Part shown: piece after piece, positions 1 to 10,600 of the stretch
Layout: each line of letters starts with the position of its first letter
How positions within the stretch are numbered: the stretch's first letter is position 1
Assembly (NCBI GenBank): GCA_902702965.1
Contig: CACRXP010000150.1
Span: 889,417 to 953,416 of the forward strand
Length of the DNA stretch: 64,000 nt
Source of the DNA: Spirometra erinaceieuropaei
Taxonomy: Eukaryota > Platyhelminthes > Cestoda > Diphyllobothriidea > Diphyllobothriidae
Direction: 5' to 3'
The notes under the pieces: model-generated
The model's input: only the letters and a program-made list of their open reading frames with translations
The model's database searches: none
What the model was told of the DNA's origin: nothing
Position numbers and translations under genes: made by a program

Positions 1-929
1 GAAGAGATATTAGGAGAATTATCCTCTAGTGTTGACACTGTGTAATTTGTCTGCCGGTGACTCAGGAGGTTGAGAGGATTATTTTGTGCCCAAGTCCACG
101 AAGCTCTCGAGGCCACAGCCCCCCAGTAGGTGGGCCTCGGGAAGACATATTTGACGAAGCGCTATATGGCTTCGATAGGCATTCAGATTCGGATTCGAGT
201 CCATTTCCGCTTTTTACCTGGGATTCTGTCTAACCTTTTGAAAGCCCTCCAGTCGTCGTCCACCCTGTCGACCACTGCATATAGGGATGTTACAGGCTTC
301 TGGAGTTTAGATATGAGAAAAGGGTTGGTGGCATTCGGTCCGCTAGCGGGGAGACATTTCAGGCGGGCCTAAGTTCACTGCCCTGGCGACTAAAGTGAAT
401 GCCAAGTTTGTGAACTGACGTTGTTAGCAGAACGGAGAGAAGCTTTGAACCTTGTTTAAAAAAAGAGTAATGAAACCCCGAGTCACATCGAAATTGCTCT
501 TTCTTCACTCATCGTTATACAAGATAAAGCGATACAAGCAACTCTACGCTGCGAGCTGAATTAAACCGTATGATATCACATCATGGTCACTAAAACTATG
601 CGTAGAAAGCACTGTTATGAGTCCGGTGAAAAATCGTATATCTAGCCACTTCGAGGCAACAGTATGCGTGGAAGTAGGTTAGAACTGAAGTAAACATTAG
701 GGGTGTGCCCACTACCAAGGTAGAAAATAAAAACCCGAGTCTAACAGTTTAACCCCCTGTTCTACATCCTAATATTATGTTTAGCCCCAACCATTAAGCC
801 ATATTTCAGCTGCATGCGTAATCCTAACAAAGTGATTTGAAAAAAAAGAGTTGGAATAGGTTTTTCAGTGATTTTTTAAAGGTTCTTCTTGACTACCTGC
901 CTCCATCGACAGCAGTTCCTTTTAAAACA
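1..929. other. Unassigned sequence
   Basis: No conserved domain, splice-bounded exon or recognisable repeat was found. The open frames here are short and lack coding character. Confidence 0.4.
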
Positions 930-1145
930 AACGGCGCTCCGTCTGAAGGGGTATTTACGTTGGAAGTGCGTTCGCCGATCGGGTTACCGGATATGCTCGT
1001 ATTGTTGTGCCTTGGGGGGTCAATGTAGGGCCCTCTCAGGCGGCCGTATAGGGACCAGGAATATATCCAGGAGAGAGTTTGGAGAAGGGCGTGGGAGACC
1101 GAGGGGTGGCTGTTTCTGGCCTATTAGTCGTCATCAGCCAGCCCT
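930..1145 (-). repeat. SINE-related repeat with degenerate hammerhead-like core
   Basis: Read on the minus strand this matches the SINE family seen at 3178-3390 and 49996-50390: a 3' block resembling the 'gcgccc ... gttccgttgtgcctt' segment, and a core at 1097-1143 with CTGATGA, a small stem-loop and GAAA. Pairing of the outer stem is imperfect, so this copy is decayed. Confidence 0.5.
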
Positions 1146-1236
1146 GCCAAAGCCGAATCGCAACTGAGTTCTAAACTCGCGTTATTTTGTCCTCAAGCGT
1201 CATTAAGTTTAGGGGGACAGGACAGGACAACGTCCC

Positions 1237-1410
1237 CCCCCTGACTCAGCTGATAGAGCCTTGAATTTAGTAATGCACGAGGATCAAAGAAATCAGAATC
1301 GAAGTCCAGGTACTACAGACCTGGGTTTGGATAGATCTGGCCGACGACGGCTAATAAGTCAGAAATGGCCATCACAGTCTCCCTTATCTTTGTCGGGACT
1401 CCTTTCACTG
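1237..1410 (+). repeat. tRNA-headed SINE copy
   Basis: A tRNA-like head (A-box-like 'gactcagctgatagagcc' near 1242) is followed by the family body 'gacgacggctaataag', 'cagaaatggccat' and 'gtctcccttatctttgtcgg'. The order matches other SINE copies in this window, which also carry a B-box. The hammerhead-like core is mutated (CCGACGA in place of CTGAYGA). Confidence 0.5.
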
Positions 1411-1755
1411 CGAAGAGGTATTGTGGTGTGTTATTTTTATGGCCGCGCAGTTTCCACACAAGTGAAATTCACTTTGGCTTTCTTACAGGGACAGCGTGTA
1501 GATGGTCCTGAAGTCAGCGTTCGAACTTTTCATCCGCCTATTCGGGGTTGTGGGGGCAGCTGAAAGAGTATCAACTATAACTGAGTCTGGGACCCGTGTT
1601 TAAAGGTCAACTTATGAAATCAGTGCTCTCCAGAGAGTTTTTTTCAACAGACAGTCGCTCGCAGTTTTACAAAACTCATGACCGGAGTCGGACATGGGAA
1701 TAAGAACCCGCCACCCTATCACAGGTGACCCTGGGCTAGATTCCAGGGGGTTGCC

Positions 1756-2098
1756 GGTCAGATGTGGATATGTAGCCCCACATGAAGTAAACAAACCCCA
1801 GCCACCTGTAATACGCGACCGGTGGTAATAGGGATTTTTACAGGTGGGGTCGGGGAACGCACAGGCGACGAGGTCAAGTAATTGGGTGCAAAAAAAGCTA
1901 TTCGGAGTGCGTGGTTGTACTTTCAATGATTGAGAAATAGTTTCGCTAACCCCAAACCCTAACCCTTAACTATAATCCCTAATCCTGAACCCCAACCCCT
2001 AATCCTAACCTTTAGCCCTCACCCCTAACCATAACCCTTAACCCAGACCACAACAGTATTGTGTCCATCAGGTGGGGGCTACCAAGCCACATCTTACC
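1756..2098. mobile_element. Small inverted-repeat element (MITE-like) with telomere-like core, copy 1
   Basis: The left end 'ggtcagatgtggatatgtag' and the reverse complement of the right end 'ggtaagatgtggcttggtag' are near-identical terminal inverted repeats. Between them lie a block shared with 5386-5690 and about 100 bp of degenerate CCCTAA-type units (1955-2045). No open frame encodes a transposase, so it is a non-autonomous element. Confidence 0.6.
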
Positions 2099-3177
2099 TC
2101 CTCCCGTCGCTTCGCGTGTGTCCATTTGAGGTTTGACTCGAAATTTGAAGTTTTTCTCGGTGTCACGCTATCTGGATGGGTTGTGCCACCGCATGTCTTG
2201 ACTACATCCAAATAAGACCAGCGTCGTTATTCGGCCCATTTGTCACCCGTCAGATCTCCCCCCCCTCCCCACTAATCTGAAGTGAAGCCATGCAGAAACG
2301 GGGTCACACAGATCTCCCTGAGGCTACCGGCTGGTAGGAGGGGGAACAGTGACCAGGCGAGCACCCACCAGGACTCCGAGCGACAGTTGGCCGCCCAAAG
2401 GCCAGCCCAAACTGGAAGATACCCAAGGTCGTTGTAGCACGCGTGTGACTTTAGCGCAAAGGTGATCGACCCAGTGACCGGCGTCGGCAGGTCGACAGCG
2501 CGGTGACTCAAGTCGTGCTAACTGGGTGGGCAAACGAATCGGGTCACGCAGGCGAGACGATCGAGGATTCCCGCCTAATTGGTCGAACGCACATAACTGT
2601 ACCGGTGCTCCAGTTGACAGAGGCTTCGAGATTTCGCCGCGCCTCTCTCATGACTGGAATTTCCAAGAAGCCTCACGAACGGACAAGTATCCTTTGCAGA
2701 AAAGTGAACACCGAGAAAGACAAAGGAGACTGAGATGGGCAGTGCTGGATTATTCACCGTTGTCATCCGGCCGCACACCTTCCTTAATTATCCTCGTTTC
2801 TTACGGTTAATCACCTTTCGGATAAGACCGTTTTTCAAACAGAAATGCGACAGTGGAAGAACACAGTTTTCCAAGCCAGTAATCACTGGTATAATGCTTG
2901 CGGAGTGTTTTGTCTAGTTTATTCATCAAAATATCTGGCATGGACAATGTCGGGGGTCGTCGAAGAAGGTAAAACCGACATGCCTCGTTCGAGTGGGGAA
3001 ATGTAAGGCTGCAATGACTCACAAGTGCGTCGTACAGGGACGTAAATCCAAAGACAAAAACTTCGCACAGAAGAAAAGATAAGATCTACATCGAGTGGGC
3101 AAATCTGAGGAGAAGGGTCGCGGTACCTTGCCTCTGGCAGTGCAAGAGGAGAGAGGAAGTGCATATGTAATGTTACT
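2099..3177. other. Unassigned sequence with one degenerate SINE tail
   Basis: At 2690-2775 a decayed minus-strand SINE tail is visible ('gagaaagacaaaggagactgagatggg'-like, compare 3300-3362). The rest shows no supported feature. Confidence 0.35.
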
Positions 3178-3390
3178 ATGGTAGGGGGCACTCACCGACC
3201 GCTCTTACGGGACTCACTCGTTCCGCTATCCCTTACGGGCTCTCACTCGAGTCCAACCAGCAGCCGCACAGCGGCGCATGATATAGGCAGTATGTTATTG
3301 CTGACAAAGACAAGGGGGACTGGAATGGCCATTTCTGGCTTATTAACCGTCGTCAGCCAGTCATACCCAACCCCGAAGTGTAATGTTACT
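3178..3390 (-). repeat. SINE copy (3' body)
   Basis: On the minus strand this contains the SINE body with the hammerhead-like core (3318-3362), a 'gacaaagacaag' complement and the terminal block that appears again at 40002-40095 and 50190-50295. The tRNA-like head seen in the copies at 39.8 and 50.0 kb is missing here. Confidence 0.65.
3318..3362 (-). ncRNA. Hammerhead-ribozyme-like motif in SINE (best copy)
   Basis: Minus-strand order over 45 nt: GACTGG, CTGACGA, a 14-nt stem-loop, GAAA, TGGCCATT, CCAGTC. GACTGG and CCAGTC pair perfectly (stem I). CTGACGA and GAAA match the hammerhead core CUGANGA/GAAA. ATGGCCAT is self-complementary and would give a loopless stem III, which favours a dimeric ribozyme. 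An ATT triplet would be the cleavage site. Weak point: the base pair closing stem II next to the core is C-A here. Known precedent: schistosome Sm-alpha SINEs carry hammerheads. Confidence 0.5.
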
Positions 3391-4454
3391 CGTTTCAAAG
3401 TGATCTCCGATGCATCCTGGAAATCGGTCGTCTTGCCTAGCGATGAAGCCGGACAAAGATCCTTCGCGTATACACGACAAGACTGTATTTTATGGCAGCG
3501 GTCTCAAACATGCAATGACACAAAGACTGGGGTCGAAACCATGTCGGGAGAGGGGGAGAAGCCTCGACATTCGGTAATAGAAAGGAGGAGCTTTTTAATT
3601 TAAGCCCCAGTTTATACTGCCCGTACATTTTTAGCCAGTACCCGAAATTTATGAATCTAGTTGTACATAGACAAACTAGCCGATCAGGGTATTTCCAGGA
3701 AAAAAATTACTGAATATAGGGAGAGTCAGTCGGCCAGAAAACATGCGGTGTCGGAGAAACCAACCCGCGGACGTCCCAATTTCACGCGGGGCACTCCACC
3801 GTTGAACTGTGTACGACACAATCATTGGCCCTGCAAACGCATCAGAAACGGCACTCAGGTTGCGGCCAAGTTGGGACTGCGAAGATGAGATAAATAAATA
3901 TCGATTATTCACACAGTTCGAGTTCGCATCGCCCGTACCCCACACTATGGACTTCGCCCGGCGACCCACAGTTTCCAGCTGTGCAGCTTACTTATTTTTC
4001 ATAATCCGCCATCAGGAATTTTTAAATTTCACATTCTTAGACGGGGAGCTATTCTATCATTTCTTTGAGGTCTATGAAGACAAGTAAGTAGCAATTATAT
4101 CTTGTTGAGGTAAAGTGTGGTAATCAAATTCCCATAGACGGAGCGCTTTCGTCCTGGCATGGAGTACCGATCCCTCGTATTTGCGTCGAGTTCGCCTCCA
4201 TGTGAGCTACCGAGGCGCTGCCGACGCCTGTGCGAAGCCCAGTATTCCTTCGTCTCTGACTCGCTTTATCCGCGCCACAGATTTAACTATAGCTTCGTAC
4301 GCTACGGCTAATTTGCCGCAGTCGTGATGCCCACGTGCACGTCCTGAGTCTATCTATCGACCGGCCACGTCCTGCCGATGATCGATGTGGCTGGCACTTC
4401 AATGCGATGAATTGCTGTCCTTTCGACCGTTGATGACATCCGTCGTGGTCATGT

Positions 4455-4620
4455 CTGGTGTCCTCGTTCAAGGTCCCGTTGCGTCAAGGTCATTCACCTT
4501 CGCAGCGGGCGGTTCCAGGCGCGCTGACCTGGAACTACTCGACCGACTTCAACTCGGACACACGTGCGTCTCACGAGTCGCAGCTCTCCATGCGCCATTT
4601 GAACACGCCACTCCCCCTGC
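4455..4620. repeat. Dispersed repeat Q, copy 1
   Basis: The run 'ttcaaggtcccgttgcgtc' through 'ggacacacgtgcgtc' is closely similar in order and spacing to 37265-37385 (both contain 'attcaccttcgcagc'-like and 'ggcgcgctgacctg'-like strings). Its nature is unknown. Confidence 0.4.
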
Positions 4621-4624
4621 GAAC

Positions 4625-4740
4625 GCAACGTGGTTAGGGGTTAGGGTCACGGTTAGGGGGTTAGTGTTAAACCTTCTATTACCACCGGCTCGAATGACAG
4701 GCGGCTGGGGCCTGTCTACTGCAGTTGCGGCTACGAAATA
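4625..4740 (-). repeat. Fragment of the telomere-core MITE-like element
   Basis: The 'ggttaggggttagggtc' tract followed by 'attaccaccgg' and 'ggcggctggggcctg' is the reverse complement of the order seen in 1756-2098 and 5386-5690. Only part of the element is present. Confidence 0.4.
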
Positions 4741-5097
4741 AGATCCGACCAAGTCACCAATCCGCTCGAGATGTTCTCGACTGTGTTTAAACAGAAGAAG
4801 TGTGTACACCGCAAAAAGATGGCCCTAGAATATCTAGTTATCGAGACAACCGCATATTTGCACGCCTCACTTAGAGAGTTTAGTGACAACAAACGTGACT
4901 GTTGTCAGATGTGTCCGTATCAGAACCTCGGTCGCCAGCTTGACGGGATCGGCCGTTTAAAGGTAGAATTCAGCAGCGGTTCATTCGACTGGCGTTTGTG
5001 AGCCAGGAGGGAGCAAACGATGAGATGTCTGTCTTCCTTACATAACTTTCCTTTTTTGCTATTTCAGGTGTCTACTTCGGGCAAACGATATGACAAA

Positions 5098-5225
5098 GAG
5101 CCCGTGGCTAAAAGGCTAGGCGTTGGGCTTCTAACCAGCAGGTCGCGGATTCGTGGCTAAGGAGTTGGATATGGCTGGCGGATGACGGTTAATAAGCCGG
5201 AACTGTCGGTAATGGTATTCTACTC
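5098..5225 (+). repeat. tRNA-headed SINE copy
   Basis: 'agcccgtggctaaaaggct' (A-box region), 'caggtcgcggattcg' (B-box region) and 'ggctggcggatgacggttaataagccgg' follow the SINE order. The GAAA of the hammerhead-like core is mutated to GAAC. Confidence 0.5.
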
Positions 5226-5385
5226 AAGAATTTAATATTTTCTGACAATTTGAGTTCGAACCCCACGGAAGCTGCCGAATTTTTCACGGTTGGGGCTGCG
5301 AAGCTGCCAAAAAGCACCAATTAATTTCCCTAATAAGCTAAGCGGCATATCGAAAGTAGAGAATTATCCGATCTATGTGAGGATG

Positions 5386-5690
5386 GGTCAGGTGTGGTTA
5401 TGTAGCCCCAGATGACGTAAACAAACCCCAGCCACCTGTAATACGGGACCGGTGGTAATAGGACTTTTTACAGGTGGGGCCGGCGAACGCACAGGCGACG
5501 AGGTCAAGTAGTTGTATACAAAATAAACGCTATTAGGAATGCGCGGCTGTACTTTGAGTGGTTGAGGAATGGTTGCCCTGACCCCTAACCATAACCCCTA
5601 ACTCTAGCCCCCAACCCTAACCCCAAACCCTTACCGCGGCTCCAACAGCATTATTTCCATCGGGTGGGGCTACATAACCACATCTCACAT
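5386..5690. mobile_element. Small inverted-repeat element (MITE-like) with telomere-like core, copy 2
   Basis: The left end 'ggtcaggtgtggttatgtag' pairs with the right end, whose reverse complement reads 'gtgagatgtggttatgtag'. The body shares long blocks with 1756-2098 ('aaacaaaccccagccacctg', 'gcacaggcgacgaggtcaag'). The CCCTAA-type core (5580-5635) is shorter than in copy 1, so the core length varies between copies. Confidence 0.6.
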
Positions 5691-7379
5691 GAGGATGTCT
5701 ACGTTCCGTGAAGCTGGTGGCGAATCCCTCGTAAAATAGCAGACGAGGGGATGTGAGTTGACGTCTGAAGATCGGAGTAGTGAGGTTGCTTAACCAAATT
5801 CAGAAACTACGATACTTTTCGTCAAGCAAGTTGCGAGGTGTGTTGAGGACAGCCTGGTCTCTGAACCTGATCAATCGATCTCACTACTCGGAGCGTCAGA
5901 CACCAAGCAGGTCTCTACCGACAAAAGTTCCTTCTTCCGGTTTAACTTGCTTAGTTAGCAGACTCCACAATGGACTTGTGCGGTTAGCTGGGCTTCAAAC
6001 AGTGTTGAGGATTAGGCCGAAACGTGTAAACGTCACCCTCGAGGTATACCCAGTGCCCCCTGCTATCGAACCGAAACCACAAACTAAGATGCCATCATTC
6101 ACGTTTTGAGGGGGGAAGACAGGGATAATAGAGAGGTGGGAGAGGGCGAGTTAACCCCAGACCTCCGCTCAGTAAACATTGTTATTTGATGGCGGTAGAG
6201 AGGTGTGAACCTGGACGTCACACCCTGGGGGATCATGTGACGCCAAAATAAATTCCTCCCCTCATAACCTAGTGACGAACACGCTCGGCCATACGTCGGC
6301 TTCTCACCTAAAGGAACCTTACGGTCCCGATTTCACTAGATGATCGACTTCATCAGAGCCTACAACGAGTCCTGGGCTGCCGGGTTTTATGCAAAGGGCG
6401 GCTATGAAGCATTTTACGAAGGTGAAAGCAAGTTGTTCGGCTCCGAAGGTCAATGATGTGTATATTCGCAGGAGGCAATCATACCCATTCGACGGAAGCC
6501 CCTCCCCACAACGGTCTTTCGATGCGCATACCTCACTGTGAACCTGCACCGAATTCGGCAGTTAACTGAACTCCCGATTAGTCATTTAGCTGATAACCTC
6601 ATTCAGTTCGTCTTTATGAATTTATTATCCCTTCAGTCCCAATTCTAACTGACCAAACTTACAGAAATTTTCAGTTCCACTTCATTTTTTGTGAGAGAGC
6701 ATCCTGTGAGATGCGATCGTTGTGACAAGAGCTTTATTTGCCTAACATTTCCAATCCACGCTTGAACCCATCACCATAGACAATACCATATATGTGAGCA
6801 TCCTTTATCGAGCAGTTAGTTGCTTACATTTTCACCATTTCACCTTAAAGAAAGTCCTATCTGTAAGCGCTGTGTTTTGATGATATAAGCTTTCTTCAAG
6901 CCCGAAATATCTCAGGGCGGAAAAGATAGTCGCTACCCCATTTTCGAGCACAAGCTCCCCACCAGTAATCGCCAGAAAATCGATGAAAGCTGTAGTGAAG
7001 TCACATAAAGATTCGGTTAGCTCTGGGAAATTTCATTAAACTTGGTTGAGTCACGACGAGGAAGGAGAGAGAAAAAATGTCAAATTAAAAGTCACAATTT
7101 CATTAAAATAGACGCACATGCACGCTACTGCGCAAATAGCGAATGCGAAAGGATCTAGGACTGTGGAGGGGAGGAAGAATTAATGCAGTTAAAGTCTTGA
7201 AAAGGAAAAAATCACAAATGAGGACAATCGTGCGCTGTTCAGCAACTGTTGCTGACCATTACATTTCAGACCTAGAATAAAACAGCCTTCGAACACTGCC
7301 GTGAGAGCCACCGTCGACTCCACAGGTGTTCCTACTGGCAAGGGTGTGATAAGTAAATCCACTGGGAAAACTGGAGTTA
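5691..7379. other. Unassigned sequence, one weak exon candidate
   Basis: Apart from the 38-codon frame at 6340-6456, nothing is recognisable here. The moderately long frame at 5780-6109 (+) shows no family motif. Confidence 0.35.
6340..6456 (+). CDS. Candidate small exon, NTF2-like flavour (uncertain)
   Basis: A 38-codon frame starts at ATG directly after an AG that could be a splice acceptor ('gatttcactag'). It contains 'AYNESWAAGFYAK' and 'AFYEGESKLFGSEG', which loosely resembles the helix-helix start of NTF2/SnoaL-like domains (a W-A-A-G segment followed by an F-Y segment). A possible donor 'GAAG|gtcaat' lies at its end. No partner exon was identified and the match may be chance. Confidence 0.2.
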   Translation: MIDFIRAYNESWAAGFYAKGGYEAFYEGESKLFGSEGQ

Positions 7380-7640
7380 ACTAACACCCTAACGTCAACC
7401 GTTATCATGTATGTCATGGGTAGCTCTAACCCTTAGCTCGTAAGGCTTTAAGGAAAACTCGAACGCAACCGTAACCTTACCTCCAGCCCTTAAAACCCTA
7501 GCCCCGACTCCTAAGCCTAAATCCCAACTCTAGCCACAACCCGGAACCCAGGTCACAATCCAAGCCTGGAACGCCTAGTCCAATGAATAACTATAACCGT
7601 AACTCTACCCCCACTTCTGAAATAGATACGGAAAACTTTG
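7380..7640. repeat. Degenerate CCCTAA-like tract
   Basis: Scattered units such as 'ctaacaccctaacg', 'ccagcccttaaaaccctagcccc' and 'cctaagcctaaatccc' suggest a decayed telomere-like or MITE-core tract of the type found at 1955-2045. No terminal inverted repeats were found for this stretch. Confidence 0.35.
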
Positions 7641-7744
7641 AGGTCAATAACGCTAATGAAGGTTAAAATTCGCGTATCTCATAGCCCCGTCCGCAACCTA
7701 TCGCCAGGCGAACCGTTATGAACCACATTGCCGTTTGATGTAAC

Positions 7745-8172
7745 TCAAAGACATATTGCCACCCACTGAAACCTCAGCTATTGTCTATCAAATACGCTGT
7801 AACGACGGAGACTGCAACTACACTGGGGACACCGGACGGAAATTGCAGACCCGCCTACACGAACACAAACTGACAACTTGGAGACTAGACCCAAACTCAC
7901 AGCCTGCGGCTCACATCGGAGAAACTGGCCACAGTTTTGAATTTCAAGGAGCAGCCGTCTTAGGCGGGGGCACCTCAAGGACAGAGCGTCTCATAGTTGA
8001 GGCTTGGTGCTCAGATGCCAACTCCATCAACGGGCATCTAGACCTTCCTGCGGCCTGTAGAATCCTACGTCACTACGTACACTATGAGCAGAAAAAGACG
8101 GTCACACGGTTAAGAATGCCGGGAAAACACGGCCCGTCGACTAATTCGCCCAACAGGGGGTCACAAACGTAA
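7745..8172 (+). pseudogene. Penelope-like element GIY-YIG endonuclease fragment
   Basis: This fragment of a PLE protein corresponds to the C-terminal endonuclease that nicks target DNA for reverse transcription. 'AIVYQIRC', 'CNYTGDTGRKLQTRLHEH' and the following H-rich helix match the GIY-YIG order in PLEs (here VYQ and YTG replace the usual VYR and Y(I/V)G). Upstream, 'LPPTETSAIVY' fits the PLE linker just before the nuclease. No RT domain precedes it, so it is 5' truncated. Its sequence is distinct from the PLEs at 14.9, 18.5 and 58.5 kb, pointing to another PLE lineage. Confidence 0.7.
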
Positions 8173-10404
8173 CTAGCCCCAAATGAAGTGGTGACACACA
8201 ATGCAGGAGGCCACCAATATCCACAAACGATGGTAAGTGGGCCAAGGCAGCGAAAGAGGAGAAAGATCGACCAGTCCAAGGCCAACTAACTCGGCCGTCT
8301 ATTCGAAATTCTGATTGATTTTTGCACTAAACGCTTTGATAATGGGGAGTCGGCCGAGTTCTCTAAAAAGTCAACAGTACGATTCCCTTGATCTGGTGAG
8401 CACTTCACTTTTCTCAACTGAACCACATCTACCTAAATAACATAAGAACGTAGATTTTTGAACAATCTCCCGTAGAGGTGGGGGGAGAGTTACATACCCC
8501 ACTCTCACCATTCTTACCTATGGGTGAGCGAGTTGGCTTTTCCGGACACTCCACTTCTTGGCCGGAAATAGACTCCTTGATGCGATAAATTTATCTGAAC
8601 TTGTATATCTAATATCAGACTGAAATAATTCTCTAAATTCTCCGATGTCGACTTGAGCCGTGGTTAAATCTGGAGTACAGAGCACTTGTGCGGCCGATTA
8701 GATTATGCGGTTATGTAGTTTTTTGTCCCGTGGCGCTCGCACCCACTTGCGAAGGTCACGTCACCAGCATCGAGACGGACTTCCCGCGAGTCTCCCCCTC
8801 CCACATTGTGAATTTGTTTAAGGAACAATTCGAACACACATCTGTTGCAGATCTCGGAGATTCCCCACTGTTTGGTGGCATTATGTCGGTGACATTTTGC
8901 TATTAACAGGGACCAAACTCCTAAGTGCGTTAAAGTCACTTTGTACAAGCATACAATTCGCGACGAGACTGTTTAAATAACCTTTGTACCAAATGCGGGT
9001 CATAGTCTGCGTAAATTTCGGAATTAGTATGGAGTAAGGTTAGCTTCCAGAACCCCAAACATAATCAGAAAGAGGTTCAGATGGTCAAATTTGCCGTAGA
9101 AACCAATCAGAAGAGACAACACTATACTTGCACCTAGTACGACAAAATTCCCTTCCTTACTGCTTACTGGTAGGGCTGGCAATGTACGCTCCTATAAATC
9201 AGACTTTAAACATTTCTGCTTTCGTATAGAAAGACTGATTCGATCATGGCCGAGAAACACGACGATCCGCGTCCAATAAGACGGCTGAACGCGCACGCGC
9301 AGAGGCCCTTCGCCCCCCGCCTCCGCGCCACACAGTCTAGATGAGTAATCCTCTTCTCCGTTCTGATTGGTAGGTTGTGGATGGTACGCTGTGCGTGTGC
9401 ATGCGCCGGTCGCCGGAGGAGGCACGCGCTAGTCCGACGGAAGGATGCCTCACTGCATGCACACGCACGCACGCACCCCGCGTGCAACGACGACGACGGG
9501 CGTGATGGGCCAGGCGCGAAGGCAGGCGGCCAGTCGTGCCCGTCTAGGTCGCCGCCTGATGTCGACCTCCGCCAGCGGTGGGACGCGCCGTCTGGTCGGC
9601 CAGCGCAACCGCCTGACACGGCCTGACGAAGGCCACCGCGCAGACTGTGGTGGCTGGGCAGCCGTTGTGGTCCTTCTGCTGCAGGGCTGTTCCCCGCCGT
9701 CTAGACGGTGAAACGGCCGGTCAACCCTGGACGCATGGTGTTTTTTGATCGACAAGGAAGGCAAACCGCCCTCGCCCACGTTACGAGTCTGAATACAAAC
9801 CTAAGACTGCCTGACATTTCAGAGAATTTGCCGGAGATATCGCTTGCTACTACGATTGCCCACATCCTAGTTACAAGACCACACTCGTTTGACCCGAAGC
9901 TGTTAAGTCGAGTTAAAATCCCAGCGAAAAGCCAAAAGGTACCCGGGAGTGTGTACACCTCGGTCCGGATGGTTCCCTTTTTATACCCGTCAAAATGGGT
10001 CCTATGTATCCGTCGGAAGATAGATCGGATATGAACCTCTTTGGCATGAGCAGAAAACAACAAACGGAAAAATATAGTATTCGCAGCGGCCGTAGAAAAA
10101 GGCAGTATTTGGCAGGATGATGTGGAGAATACGGTTAGGGTAGGGATGCTTAGTGATTGGAGTCCGTCCTCGGAGTGGGGAGTCATCGACGAATTGAGGA
10201 CCGTCTGCTGTCATTCCGTGATGCGGAAATGTAGAGCTGGGGACAACTTGGAGGAGAGGGGACGGAACACGCGGAATACCACGTGATACCTTTGCGAAAG
10301 GCTTTCAACAGGAAGCTTCAGGCGGGGAGGAGGGCAAGGTATTAATAATCAACACAGGCAAAAGTTGTTATTACCCCTATCTCCTGTAGGGGTTCTCGCC
10401 CATC
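8173..10404. other. Unassigned sequence with a GC-rich block
   Basis: 9240-9720 is GC-rich with overlapping open frames on both strands, none of which has a recognisable domain. The many overlapping frames are what GC-rich DNA gives by chance. 8400-9200 and 9780-10400 show no supported feature. Confidence 0.35.
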
Positions 10405-10600
10405 GATTCAAACAGTGACTGAAATCAACAGAGAAAGGGCGCTTACTGATCGGATTACGGGGCGTGCTCGTCCCGTTGTGCCTTGGAGCTCAGTGTTGGG
10501 CCCTGGCAGACATTCGCATAGCGACCAGAGAGGTGAGACTGAAGTGCTCATGTCCGGTCTATTGGTTGTCATCAGCCGCCCATACCCACTAAATCTCTTC
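10405..10600 (-). repeat. SINE-related repeat, decayed
   Basis: 'cgtcccgttgtgccttggagct' and 'gtgagactgaagtgctcatg ... ttgtcatcagcc' follow the minus-strand SINE order of 3178-3390. On the minus strand CTGATGA is retained but the GAAA element is altered. Confidence 0.45.

Noticed and set aside
1955..2045. CCCTAA-type tract as a chromosome end
   Set aside because: The units are degenerate and enclosed by terminal inverted repeats that recur elsewhere; it is the core of a MITE-like element.
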